NCBI RefSeq assembly: GCF_022662195.1
Contig: NZ_JAKMCS010000022.1
Coordinates: 1 to 51,475, forward strand
Origin: Aestuariivivens insulae
GTDB taxonomy: Bacteria > Bacteroidota > Bacteroidia > Flavobacteriales > Flavobacteriaceae
Reading direction: 5' to 3'
Length of the DNA stretch: 51,475 nucleotides
Numbering within the stretch: the stretch's first letter is position 1; each line of letters opens with the position of its first letter. This document shows, in pieces, positions 1-8,400 of this stretch. The notes under the pieces are model-generated. The model was not told the DNA's origin. It saw only the letters and a program-made list of their open reading frames with translations, and did not search any database. The translations under genes were made by a program, and so were the position numbers.

Positions 1-28
1 TTGTAAACTCAAATAGAAACGATTCTTA

Positions 29-128
29 GTGGCTCACTTTCGTCCGGCAAGCTATGCTCAATTTAGACCGGCAAGGGTGGCTCACTTTGCTCCGAAGTTA
101 GTGGTATACTTTGTCCGAATTTTGCACA
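29..128. mobile_element. End of an IS21-family-like insertion sequence
   Basis: Four degenerate copies of a GTGGCTCACTTT..TCCGG-like unit start at 29, 53, 77 and 101, exactly 24 bp apart. Multiple internal terminal repeats of this kind are typical of IS21-family ends in Bacteroidota. The element seems to end with CA at about 126-128, inside the neighbouring mobilization gene; its transposase genes (istA/istB) would lie left of the window. Seen: the repeats and spacing. Inferred: the family and the exact tip. Confidence 0.7.
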
Positions 129-1080
129 ATTGGACTTGGTTGGTTGGGATATTAAGGTCAGGGATGCGCATTCCGGATTTGCCCATAATCTTAAAGGCTG
201 TACTTTTTTCGTTTGTTGGAAGTGCCATCAGGTGCGCAAAGAATTTGTAGGTATCCTTCCTGTACATTTTATGGGCAGAATAGCGCTCCACAAAGTTCCG
301 GTCGTATTTGAACAGGGTATCAAAGGTCTTTTCTGCCTTTTCAAAAAAACCATCACGGTCAAAGCCCCGTTTTACGGGATTGCCGTTCAAAATGACTTCT
401 GAGGCCTTATGTGAACTCCCTGGGGACAGGCTGAGTTGGTTGGTCACATCCTTACGGCTGACAATAATATGCACATGGGTCTGGAACCCTTGTTTTTTCA
501 TGCCCTGTTCGATCATCTTGCCGTCCATGTGGTGCGGAGCCTCGGCCCTCAGCCTGTCAATGTTCTTTTGGATCGCTTTGCTATTGCCCTTTAGTTCCCC
601 TCTCCTGATCTTTACAAGGTCGTGTTCCAGTTTAACGATCTTGGCCCTGTAAGGCTGGTTCTCCTTGATCTCTTTGTCAAAACCTTTATAGGTACGTTCG
701 TACTCTATCTTGGCATAGTATTTTATGCTGTCCACCGATACCGGGACATCCCTGTAAAAGGAACTGGCGTAAGCTTTCATGGTCTCACGGACGTACTGAC
801 GTAATTTGTCCGGGTCATTGTCTATATGTTTCAGTTCCCTTTGGCTTGGGCTTATGGTGAGGGAATAAAATTTGGGCTCATTTTTTCTGAGCTTGGCGGT
901 ATTGCCGTCGATATCCCAGACGACATGCTTGACGGATACCTGATCATTGTGCTGGTCAAAAAAGTGCTCCTGGAGCTCAGGGGACTTGTCCCTGTTTTCC
1001 TTTTCCAGATAATCCACAAAATCACCACAGCTTTTTGAAAAAGTGGTGCCCGAATGTTGTTTGGTAATGGAGATGTACAT
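82..1080 (-). CDS. MobB/BtgB-like (DUF5712-type) relaxase-like mobilization protein, 3' end replaced by IS sequence
   Basis: 332 aa product that probably nicks or processes oriT during mobilization together with the BfmA-like protein encoded just upstream (2 bp gap). It starts MYISITKQHSGTTFSK and has a relaxase-like HVHIIV motif (His202, His204). The region before it is helical and charged. About the last 12 residues are read from the IS21-like terminal repeats at 82-126, so the native C-terminus is missing and function is uncertain. GC is visibly higher than in the genes further right, as for bfmA, which suits an acquired module. The family assignment rests on the start, the HxH motif and the bfmA pairing. 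Confidence 0.75.
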   Translation of the reverse strand: MYISITKQHSGTTFSKSCGDFVDYLEKENRDKSPELQEHFFDQHNDQVSVKHVVWDIDGNTAKLRKNEPKFYSLTISPSQRELKHIDNDPDKLRQYVRETMKAYASSFYRDVPVSVDSIKYYAKIEYERTYKGFDKEIKENQPYRAKIVKLEHDLVKIRRGELKGNSKAIQKNIDRLRAEAPHHMDGKMIEQGMKKQGFQTHVHIIVSRKDVTNQLSLSPGSSHKASEVILNGNPVKRGFDRDGFFEKAEKTFDTLFKYDRNFVERYSAHKMYRKDTYKFFAHLMALPTNEKSTAFKIMGKSGMRIPDLNIPTNQVQLCKIRTKYTTNFGAK

Positions 1081-1082
1081 AG

Positions 1083-1640
1083 TTAACTGTTTTTGATTTT
1101 TTCTTTAAGGGCTTCATAGTCTTCCAAGGCCATATCCAATTGGAGCCTGGGCTTTCCAAAACTGCTTTTTACAATACGTACCCTGGAAAACAGGATGTCC
1201 TCGAACTGTTGTTTAGTTTCTTTTAAGTCTCGCTTGAGTGCGTTCTTTTCCTTTCGGAGCTCGATGGCCTCCATGGAGGTGGCAAAAAAAGGGTCTTTGG
1301 AGGTTTTGCTGCCTTGTTTGACCTCCACCAAACGGGGTTGCTTTGGTTTGGATGGTGATTGTTCGAACAGCAATTGGAGCATGGCCGTGGTAGGCCTTGT
1401 TTGGTTCTTTTCGATATCCTTAACAATTGAGGTGAGTGCATTGATCCTTTTTTTGATATTGGCCTCCATGCCCCGCATGTTTGGGCCAAAATCTTCCATG
1501 GGTGACAATTGATAGGTATCAAAAAAATCCATCATATGGTCCAGGGTATCTGTATATGATCCGCCAACCTTGGCGCAAAAACCCTTGAACCGTTCTACGG
1601 TGTCCTTATGGAAATTGATACTTAAAAATCGGCGTTTCAT
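1083..1640 (-). CDS. BfmA/BtgA family mobilization protein
   Basis: 185 aa. The N-terminus (MKRRFLSINFHKDTVERFKGFCAKVGGSYTDTLD...) looks like the ribbon-helix-helix-type DNA-binding start of BfmA/BtgA proteins, the oriT-binding partner of MobB in Bacteroides mobilizable elements. The rest is lysine-rich and predicted helical, with a probable coiled coil around residues 125-150. It is the first gene of a two-gene mob operon, 2 bp before mobB, and follows a dyad-rich non-coding region that may hold oriT. Regulation is not evident. Confidence comes from the N-terminal pattern and gene order. Confidence 0.75.
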   Translation of the reverse strand: MKRRFLSINFHKDTVERFKGFCAKVGGSYTDTLDHMMDFFDTYQLSPMEDFGPNMRGMEANIKKRINALTSIVKDIEKNQTRPTTAMLQLLFEQSPSKPKQPRLVEVKQGSKTSKDPFFATSMEAIELRKEKNALKRDLKETKQQFEDILFSRVRIVKSSFGKPRLQLDMALEDYEALKEKIKNS

Positions 1641-1659
1641 TTGTTTTTTAATTGTTATT

Positions 1660-1870
1660 TCCTTGATTATGTTAATGCACCCCAGTGTTTATGCGGGTTT
1701 CCAAGGGCATTAACATAATTTTGGTGTTCACCCCAAGGAATAAACATGATTTTAAATATTTTAAACAACTGATTTACAGCTGTTTACAAAAACTAAAATA
1801 ACGCAATGTCGCTTTAGCGCATTGCCCTCTTGCTATTCTTTTCGTCACGCCAAAGCGTGACAAAATTTTT
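1660..1870. other. Candidate oriT / dyad-rich region upstream of the mob genes
   Basis: This non-coding stretch holds three inverted repeats. A perfect 13-bp pair (ATTATGTTAATGC) sits at 1666-1678 and 1707-1719. An imperfect palindrome lies at 1803-1825 (GCAATG-t-CGC/GCGCATTGC). A 7-bp perfect hairpin (GTCACGC CAAA GCGTGAC) lies at 1844-1861. Such symmetry directly upstream of bfmA-mobB fits an origin of transfer. No nick site can be assigned. The rest of the 1641-2100 gap shows no gene. Confidence 0.45.
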
Positions 1871-2051
1871 CTAAACGGAGTACTAATTTTTAGTCCCAAT
1901 CCGCTTATTTTAAATTTATAGGATTTGTTTCTAACTCAAAAATGGCGTTTGGTTTCAATTGGTTGGTTTTGGCATTAAAAAAAATGATTTTTGCCAATGT
2001 TGTGAATCTGGACGTCAGATTTTCAAAATGGTCTTAGATAATTTGCAAATA

Positions 2052-2080
2052 AAAAGACCTTCGAAATTCAAAGGTCTTGT
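2052..2080 (-). terminator. Rho-independent terminator of the ssb-radC-like operon
   Basis: The 8-bp arms AAGACCTT (2054-2061) and AAGGTCTT (2071-2078) enclose a 9-nt loop. On the minus strand they are followed by a T-rich tract (TTTTTATTTG). The hairpin sits just past the last gene of the operon. Confidence 0.7.
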
Positions 2081-2101
2081 AGGGTGTCATTATAGCATTT
2101 A

Positions 2102-2299
2102 TCAAATATTGAACACATACTGATACGTGTACAGGTTTTTAATAGCTTCTTCATCCAATAATGCATCGTAATCCAAATGGTGTTCTTTGGCGTATTGCTT
2201 CAAATCATTTCCAAACTTGTTTTCTACATCTTCCTTGGATACCGAAAGCAAATGGTTTTGCGTGTCTGCATCGAGGTTGTTATAATTCAAATAAATCAT
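2102..2299 (-). CDS. Small conserved-type hypothetical protein of a mobile element
   Basis: 65 aa, starting MIYLNYNNLDADTQNHLLSV. The ATG at 2299 is preferred because upstream codons would overlap radC. It is acidic and helical, with no signal peptide or membrane segment, and I recognise no domain. It lies 16 bp after the RadC-like gene and ends 22 bp before a terminator, so it is probably the last gene of that operon. Small acidic proteins of this sort are common beside RadC genes on Bacteroidota mobile elements; function unknown. Confidence 0.65.
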   Translation of the reverse strand: MIYLNYNNLDADTQNHLLSVSKEDVENKFGNDLKQYAKEHHLDYDALLDEEAIKNLYTYQYVFNI

Positions 2300-2315
2300 G
2301 GTTCTAATTTTTAAG

Positions 2316-2765
2316 TTATAACAATCCGTTATCTGAAAAGCTGTAATAGTCTCCATTTGGAACAACAATAATATGGTCCAATACTTTGACATCGAAAAAA
2401 GCAGCTGCATCCTTTATTTTTTCGGTGAGCTGTTTGTCCGCTTCGCTGGGCATCAGTTTACCGCTCGGATGGCAGTGCGATAAAATCACGCCCACTGAAA
2501 GGGATTTTAGGATGACCGCAAACAGAATGCGGATATCCACTAATGTGCCAGTAATACTGCCAGTCGATAATTGATAAATTCCTTTGATTTTATTGGAGTT
2601 GTTCAATAACAGCACCTTAAAGGATTCTTGTATGCCTATGGTGTCCTTGTCCCATGTCTCAAAAAGTAGTCTTCCTGCATCGGCTGAACTTTTGATAGAA
2701 GGAGATTTGGAAAGGGAAATTTTATCTTTGTAACTGATTTTTATTTCGTTAACTTTGTCTTTCAT
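2316..2765 (-). CDS. RadC-like JAB/JAMM domain protein
   Basis: 149 aa, essentially only the JAB (MPN+) domain of RadC. The metal-binding motif H-C-H-P-S-G...D is intact (His97, His99, Asp110), with a possible partner Glu47. It lacks the N-terminal helix-hairpin-helix domain of chromosomal RadC, so it is the short form found on mobile elements. Its biochemical role is not established; RadC is no longer thought to be a classical recombinational repair protein. It lies 78 bp after ssb and 16 bp before a small ORF on the same strand. Confidence 0.85.
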   Translation of the reverse strand: MKDKVNEIKISYKDKISLSKSPSIKSSADAGRLLFETWDKDTIGIQESFKVLLLNNSNKIKGIYQLSTGSITGTLVDIRILFAVILKSLSVGVILSHCHPSGKLMPSEADKQLTEKIKDAAAFFDVKVLDHIIVVPNGDYYSFSDNGLL

Positions 2766-2793
2766 TGTTTCTTTCTTTAGAAATTAATAATGA

Positions 2794-2838
2794 AAAGAGG
2801 GCGCATACTAATTGAAAACTGGTCTTTGTGCCCTCTTT
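2794..2838 (-). terminator. Hairpin between ssb and radC-like gene
   Basis: The arms AAAGAGGGC (2794-2802) and GCCCTCTTT (2830-2838) pair perfectly over 9 bp, and the pairing can extend with a G-T wobble and two more pairs. It lies a few bases after the ssb stop. On the minus strand only a short T-rich tract follows, so it could be a partial terminator or an mRNA-stabilising structure that lowers radC expression relative to ssb. Confidence 0.45.
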
Positions 2839-2843
2839 ACTTT

Positions 2844-3179
2844 TTACTTACTGCCTAACAGTAAAACTTCAGAAGCTACTACTTCGGTAACATAGCGTTT
2901 TGTACCGTTCTTGTCCTCATAGCTCCTTGAGGTCAGTTTGCCCGCAATGGCGACCTCTTTTCCTTTGGTCACATATCTTTCAATAATGTTTGCTGTTTTG
3001 CCCCAAGCCACGATATTGTGCCAATCCGTATCGGTCTGTTTTTCTCCTTTGGCATTCTTGTAATGTTCATTGGTCGCCAATGGAAATTTTGCTACTGTCT
3101 TTCCGTTTTCCAAAGTTGTAACCGTTGGGTCTTGTCCTACGTTTCCGATTAACTGTACATGGTTCTTTAATGTTCCCAT
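2844..3179 (-). CDS. ssb: Single-stranded DNA-binding protein
   Basis: 111 aa OB-fold protein. It has the usual start MGTLKNHVQLIGNVGQDP and the conserved stretches DTDWHNIVAWGK and YVTKGKEVAIAGKL. It is shorter than chromosomal SSB (about 140-180 aa) and lacks the acidic DDDIPF-type tail that recruits partner proteins, as is common for plasmid or ICE-encoded SSBs. It probably coats single-stranded DNA during transfer. It lies 2 bp after the ORF upstream and is read with the RadC-like gene. Confidence 0.92.
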   Translation of the reverse strand: MGTLKNHVQLIGNVGQDPTVTTLENGKTVAKFPLATNEHYKNAKGEKQTDTDWHNIVAWGKTANIIERYVTKGKEVAIAGKLTSRSYEDKNGTKRYVTEVVASEVLLLGSK

Positions 3180-3181
3180 AA

Positions 3182-3388
3182 TTAAATTGATTTAGCATCT
3201 ACTAAAAAGTAGACAGGATTAATATTCAGTGATTTACTTATTGTATCCAGAAGCGTTTTTCTTTTTTGATTTTTTTTAGTGCCACTTCCTTTTTGGATAT
3301 TTTGATATGATTTCATGGTCAGGTATTTTGATTTACTTCCCGTAGAGCCTTCAGCTGTTATCTTTTTTTGATGCTTGGTGTGATCCAA
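3182..3388 (-). CDS. Small hypothetical protein preceding ssb
   Basis: 68 aa, very basic (many Lys). The C-terminal part (TLLDTISKSLNINPVYFLVD) loosely resembles the end of an XRE-type helix-turn-helix, but there is too little to assign one. An internal ATG (MKSYQNIQ) would give a 44 aa version. The 2-bp gap to ssb favours a real, translationally coupled gene. It could also be the decayed end of a regulator. Confidence 0.4.
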   Translation of the reverse strand: MDHTKHQKKITAEGSTGSKSKYLTMKSYQNIQKGSGTKKNQKRKTLLDTISKSLNINPVYFLVDAKSI

Positions 3389-3410
3389 TATTCAGGCTTG
3401 GTAAGACGTA

Positions 3411-3434
3411 TAAAAAAGGGGCGTGTGCGCCCCT
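3411..3434 (-). terminator. GC-rich hairpin with T-run on the minus strand
   Basis: The arms AGGGGCG (3417-3423) and CGCCCCT (3428-3434) enclose TGTG. On the minus strand the stem is followed by TTTTTTA, a textbook terminator. No minus-strand gene lies upstream of it in 3435-3741, so it may be left from a deleted gene or act as a leader attenuator of the ssb operon. The remainder of 3389-3659 shows no gene. Confidence 0.5.
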
Positions 3435-3659
3435 GGCTTTATGCCGTTGTCCAAGAATGAATGTTGTTGTTTTGCTGTCAAAAAAAGTAGGACAGTGATG
3501 GCTCGGAAGTGGATTGAAAAACTATGTGAAATTTAAAATGTCAGGAAGTGGGACTAATACATACGAAATATAAAAGGTATGTAGAGAATCGTTATGAAAT
3601 TAGTTTTGTCCCTATAATTAACCATATTTGGAACTAAACAAGCGTTTCGAAACAATCTT

Positions 3660-3678
3660 ATATTGCATATCGCAATAT
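3660..3678. promoter_or_regulatory. Operator copy 1 of the HTH/nucleotidyltransferase pair
   Basis: Inverted repeat ATATTGC-ATATC-GCAATAT, identical over 19 bp to the copy at 3725-3743. It lies 65 bp upstream of that copy, about six helical turns, in the promoter region of the HTH gene. It is probably bound by that regulator. Confidence 0.6.
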
Positions 3679-3724
3679 CAAATATATTTAATTAAAACAT
3701 TGTTTATTAATTATTTAATATGTA

Positions 3725-3743
3725 ATATTGCATATCGCAATAT
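3725..3743. promoter_or_regulatory. Operator copy 2, overlapping the start codon
   Basis: Second exact copy of the 19-bp inverted repeat. Its right arm GCAATAT includes the A and T of the ATG at 3742, so protein bound here would cover the translation start. Two equal sites suggest cooperative autoregulation. Confidence 0.6.
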
Positions 3744-4272
3744 GAAATATATGCAACAATCCAGAAACAATTTGAAGCCTCAAGACATCGTAATACTCCT
3801 GAAAATAATAGCTTTAGGTAAACAATCATGGTTCCATCACACGATTGCCCAAGAATTGGGAATAAGCCAGTCGGAAGTAAGCCAATCCTTAAACCGTTCT
3901 AAATATGCGGGCTTAATTGATGGTACAAGAAAAAAAGTAAATAAATTAGCATTTAAAGAATTCTTGATGCATGGTATAGCCTATGCTTTTCCACAGCACC
4001 CAGGCCCCATTGTAAGAGGCATGTTAACTGCACATTCAGCGGAGCCTTTAAATAACATAATCCACGCCAATGATAAATATGTTTGGCCCTATGCCAAAGG
4101 ACAAGAACGAGGTCAAGCCATAGAACCATTATACAATACTGTTGTAGAAGCCTCATTAAAGGATAAAGAGCTGTATGAGTTACTAACATTGGTTGATGCC
4201 ATAAGGGTGGGAAGAGCTAGAGAAAAAGAAATAGCAAAAAAAGAACTGGAAAAGAGAATACAAAATGCATAA
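3742..4272 (+). CDS. Helix-turn-helix regulator, probable antitoxin of an AbiE-like pair
   Basis: 176 aa from the ATG at 3742 (an alternative start lies at 3751). A longer frame upstream would read through both operators and is unlikely. Residues of about 15-60 form a winged/HTH region (HHTIAQELGISQSEVSQSLNRSKYAGL). The rest is helical and ends in a Lys/Glu-rich tail. The gene overlaps the nucleotidyltransferase gene by 8 bp, so the two are translationally coupled. By analogy with AbiEi-AbiEii type IV toxin-antitoxin systems it would repress the operon from the 19-bp dyads and counteract the toxin. It is not a recognisable AbiEi, so the pairing is inferred from context. Confidence 0.65.
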   Translation: MKYMQQSRNNLKPQDIVILLKIIALGKQSWFHHTIAQELGISQSEVSQSLNRSKYAGLIDGTRKKVNKLAFKEFLMHGIAYAFPQHPGPIVRGMLTAHSAEPLNNIIHANDKYVWPYAKGQERGQAIEPLYNTVVEASLKDKELYELLTLVDAIRVGRAREKEIAKKELEKRIQNA

Positions 4273-4954
4273 CAAAGCCATCAATCTTGCATTAGTTGCC
4301 CAAGTTGCGAAAGGGTTAAAAGAGCTGAACGAAAAAATGGTTTTTATTGGTGGTGCTGTAATCAGTTTATATACTGATGACCCAGCAGCTGAGGAAATTC
4401 GTCCAACTACTGACATTGACATGACCATCAATTTGGCAAATTATTCTGAATGGGCTCAAATGCAAGAAAGACTAGCAGAACTTGGGTTTTCTCCTGACCC
4501 GCAAGGTCAATCCATATGCTCCTATAAATTCCAAGGTATTGCTATTGACATCATGCCGGCAGAAGACAGTAGTATTGGTGTTTCAAATGCATGGTACAAA
4601 CCGGGTTTCCAATTTATACAACAAATAGAACTACCTGAAGGCATATCCATAAATCTATTACCTTCCCCCTATTTCCTGGCAACCAAATTAGAAGCCTTTA
4701 AAGACCGGGGTAAAAATGATTTTTATGGCAGCCACGATTTCGAGGACATAATCTATTTATTGGACAACAGAACCACAATCGTGGAGGAAATACTAACAAG
4801 CGAAGAAACGTTACAACTATACATTAAACAGGAATTGAAAACTATTAAAAACCATCCACAGGCCGAGGAAATTTTAGCCATGCACATACATCCATTAATT
4901 CGCGAAGAACGCTTTAAAATGTTGATGGAGAAAATAGAGCTCATAATAAATTAA
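4265..4954 (+). CDS. AbiEii/AbiGii-like nucleotidyltransferase
   Basis: 229 aa DNA polymerase beta-type nucleotidyltransferase. The signature GG (29-30) is followed by TTDIDMTI (Asp50, Asp52), and the likely third metal ligand is Asp97 in IAIDIMP. Members of this group act as toxins in AbiE-type systems that limit growth or phage, possibly by adding nucleotides to tRNA; others have unrelated roles. Coupling with the HTH gene (8-bp overlap) supports a toxin-antitoxin or phage-defence role. The catalytic residues look intact. No phage-defence partner is seen nearby. Confidence 0.75.
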   Translation: MHNKAINLALVAQVAKGLKELNEKMVFIGGAVISLYTDDPAAEEIRPTTDIDMTINLANYSEWAQMQERLAELGFSPDPQGQSICSYKFQGIAIDIMPAEDSSIGVSNAWYKPGFQFIQQIELPEGISINLLPSPYFLATKLEAFKDRGKNDFYGSHDFEDIIYLLDNRTTIVEEILTSEETLQLYIKQELKTIKNHPQAEEILAMHIHPLIREERFKMLMEKIELIIN

Positions 4955-5439
4955 ATATATTATGGTATATCGAGCAAATCTTTTAAGAAAACCAAAAACC
5001 ATTATAGACTGGGGGTTTTAATGTCTAGGACCATTAATAGCAGATATATATGAAGAATCGGGGACTATCAGAAAGTGAAACTAAATGCAATAATGGAATT
5101 CCGATGAAGTGGGCTTAAGTTCGGGCTTCTCAATTAAAGTTGACATGAGTAAATTTTACATCTTTTTGCTAAACGAAGGTAATTTTTAACAATATTTACC
5201 CTTGTACAAATAACATATGTAATCATTACTTGCTTTGAGCGGATACTTAATATGCCATTAACTTATAGGCCTTAAAAAAGGAAATGTTACTTAATAACAA
5301 TAACTAAATTGTTGTAATGAAATTGCAGGGTTTGAGACCCTAATTAGAAATCAGTTCTTTATTTTTTGTTATTTAAGTAACTCTTGCAGGACTTTTTATA
5401 TATTTATATAAATGAACTTGTTACAAAAAGATCTTTTTA
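4955..5439. other. Non-coding gap before the hybrid regulator
   Basis: 485 bp with no convincing ORF, RNA gene or strong hairpin. It is AT-rich and presumably carries the promoter of the hybrid sensor gene. I found no clean TAnnTTTG element at a suitable place. Confidence 0.5.
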
Positions 5440-8400
5440 ATGCTAACAAATAATAGGATCGTTATTATTGTTTTATGTCTTTTAGTTAGCCTTTCTACCT
5501 TGTCTCAAATTGTTGACCCTAGAGTAGAATATCTTTCTATTGATGATGGAATGTCTCAAGTTTCTGTTAACGATATGGTCGTTGATGATGGTTTTGTATG
5601 GATAGGGACTGCTGATGGTTTGAATAGATATGACGGAAATTCTTTTAAAATTTATAAACATAATTCTAAAGATTCTACTTCAATTTCAGGGAATTACATT
5701 ACAAAAATAACTAGAGGTCATAAAGGTGAGCTTTATATAGGAACGAAAGGTAACGGTCTCAATATTTTTTATCCTGAAAAAAATATTTTTAAGAGAATTA
5801 CCCTTGCATTTGATTTTGAAGATGAAACCATTTCAGGAGTTGTAATAAAAAAAAATAGCGATGCAATAGTGTCCACAGCCAACAAAGGGCTCTATCTAAT
5901 AAAAGATTCTGACGGAAATAAACATACAGTAAAAAAGTTACTCTTGGGGCAAACCATTACAAGTCTATATTATGATGAAATGGGATTATTGTGGGTTGGG
6001 AGTTTAAACGGTAAAGTTTATGGTTATGATGACAAATTCAGTAAATCCATAGTAGAGTTTAACATCGTTGGAAATGTGCAGTGTTTTTTTAGGACAGGTA
6101 ATCTTTTGTTTATAGGAAGTTATGATGGATTTTTTGTGTACGACTTCGAGACACAAAACACAGAGTCTATAGAATTGGAGGAAACCGGAAATTTTAAAAC
6201 CATGCATGTGGTCGATTTTCTAAAAGAAGATGATACTAATTTATGGGTTGCAACCGGTCGTGGCCTATACCTATATAATCATTCAAATCTAAAAGTTATA
6301 AAGAAAATTGAATACAAGGAAACCATAGGTAATAGTTTAAGTAATAACACTGTACAATCTTTACTTAAGCTGTCACCAACATTATTGTACGTGGGTACTG
6401 CTAACGAACTTACATGTTTAGAGTTCAAAGAACCGGTTTTTAATAATATTTCCAAGAACAAAAAAGGATTGAATATCCTAAATGACAATGTTATTTTTTC
6501 AATCTACAAAGATGACAACCTATGGATAGGAACATCAGATGGAGGGCTCAATTTGAAGACCAAGGATAGTGTATATTATTACATTGACAACAAAAACAAT
6601 CCTTCAAGCATTGCGGGCTCAGTTGTCAGAGCTATAGTTCATGATACCGTTAACCAGCGTATGTGGTTTGCCACAACTAGAGGTTTGAGTTTATTAAAGT
6701 TAAAGGGGTTTAATCCTAATAATCCTGAATTTGTGAATTTTTACCACACCCCTTCAAATCCTAATTCTATAAACTCCAATTTTTTAAAGGATTTGGTTTT
6801 AGATTGTAATAATAATCTTTGGGGCGCCACACACGAACATGGTATTTTTAGGTTGGAATACTACGAGAATGGTACTTATGAAATTATAAGATATGTTTCT
6901 GGTGATGGAAATGAAAATGCATTGATCAATAATGAGGTTAATTGTTTGGAAATTGATAAAAACAATACTATTTGGGTTGGAACTCAACATGGCATGTCCA
7001 ACATAGTATTTGACAAAACATACCAAAGGATAAAGTTCGAGAACTTTAAAAGCGATGCTACTACTGCCCAAACCCTTCCTCACAATGCCATAAATGATAT
7101 TTTAATAGATAGCCAAGACAGGGTGTGGATTGGTACCAGAAATGGTTTAGGGCTTTTGGAAAAAGAAGTGTTTTATGCATGGACAGCCCAAAATCAATTC
7201 CCTAATGATTTAATATATAGTATTCAAGACGATTTGGATGACAATTTATGGATAGGAACTAACGATGGGTTAGTTAAGTTTGACACGCATAACCAAAAGT
7301 TTTCACATTTTTCTGTTCTAGATAACATTCAGGGTAGGGAATTTGACACCCATGCAAGGTTTAGGGATAATGAAGGGAACATTTATATGGGAGGTGTAGA
7401 TGGGGTTACTTATTTTCATCCCAACGATGTTATCGCATTGGACAAACCCAAACCATTATATTTTTCCCAATTACAAATTAAGGATGAAATTATTGGAGTT
7501 GACACCAATAACGGTGTGTTGGGGAAGGTGTTGGAAAAAACACAAAAGCTAACGTTTAAACATGACCTGTTCCCTTTCAATTTGAAATTTTCGTCCAAGG
7601 ATTTTCGTTTTGATAAGAATGTTCAATTTGCATATAAATTGTTGCCCTTAGATAATCACTGGAATTTTTTAAATAACAATACCATACAGTTTTTAAGTCT
7701 TCCCAAAGGAGAGTACATGCTCCAGGTTAATGGCTTTTCCCGCGGAGAGGAATGGAACCAGGAACCACTTACTCTAAAAATTAGAGTAAAGTCTCCATGG
7801 TGGTCTTCCCATTTGGCATTTTTGACTTATGCTTTGGTAATAATAGCATTGGCGTATTGGTTTTACCAGTTTCAGCTGTCCAGAAAATTGGCTTTAGAGG
7901 AAACCAAAAGATTAATGCAAATTGATGGTTTAAAAAGTTCTTTATATATCAATATTACGCATGAATTTAGAACACCTGTTACTGTTATTTTGGGTATGGT
8001 CGATGAGATAGGTTCAAAGTTTAACATTAGGGAGAAAAAGCCTTTAAGGCTTATAAAGCACAATGCAGGGATTTTGCTTAAAATGGTAAATAATATGCTG
8101 GATCTTGCCAAATTGGAAAATGCAGGAATGCCGTTGGATTTGGTTCAGGACAATGTGGTTGGCTTTATAAAATATGTTTTTGAGAGTTTTGAATCCTTAG
8201 CTGAAGAAAAACGAATAAAATATACCTTTTATTCAGAGATAGATACTTTGCTAATGGATTTTGATAGTGAAAAGCTTTCGACCATTTTAACAAATCTTAT
8301 AGTTAATGCTATTAAATTCACACCAGAGAATGGACAGGTAATTTGCCATTTAAAAAAGACGGAAAATAATTTATTGCATTTAAAGGTTGTAGATTCAGGT

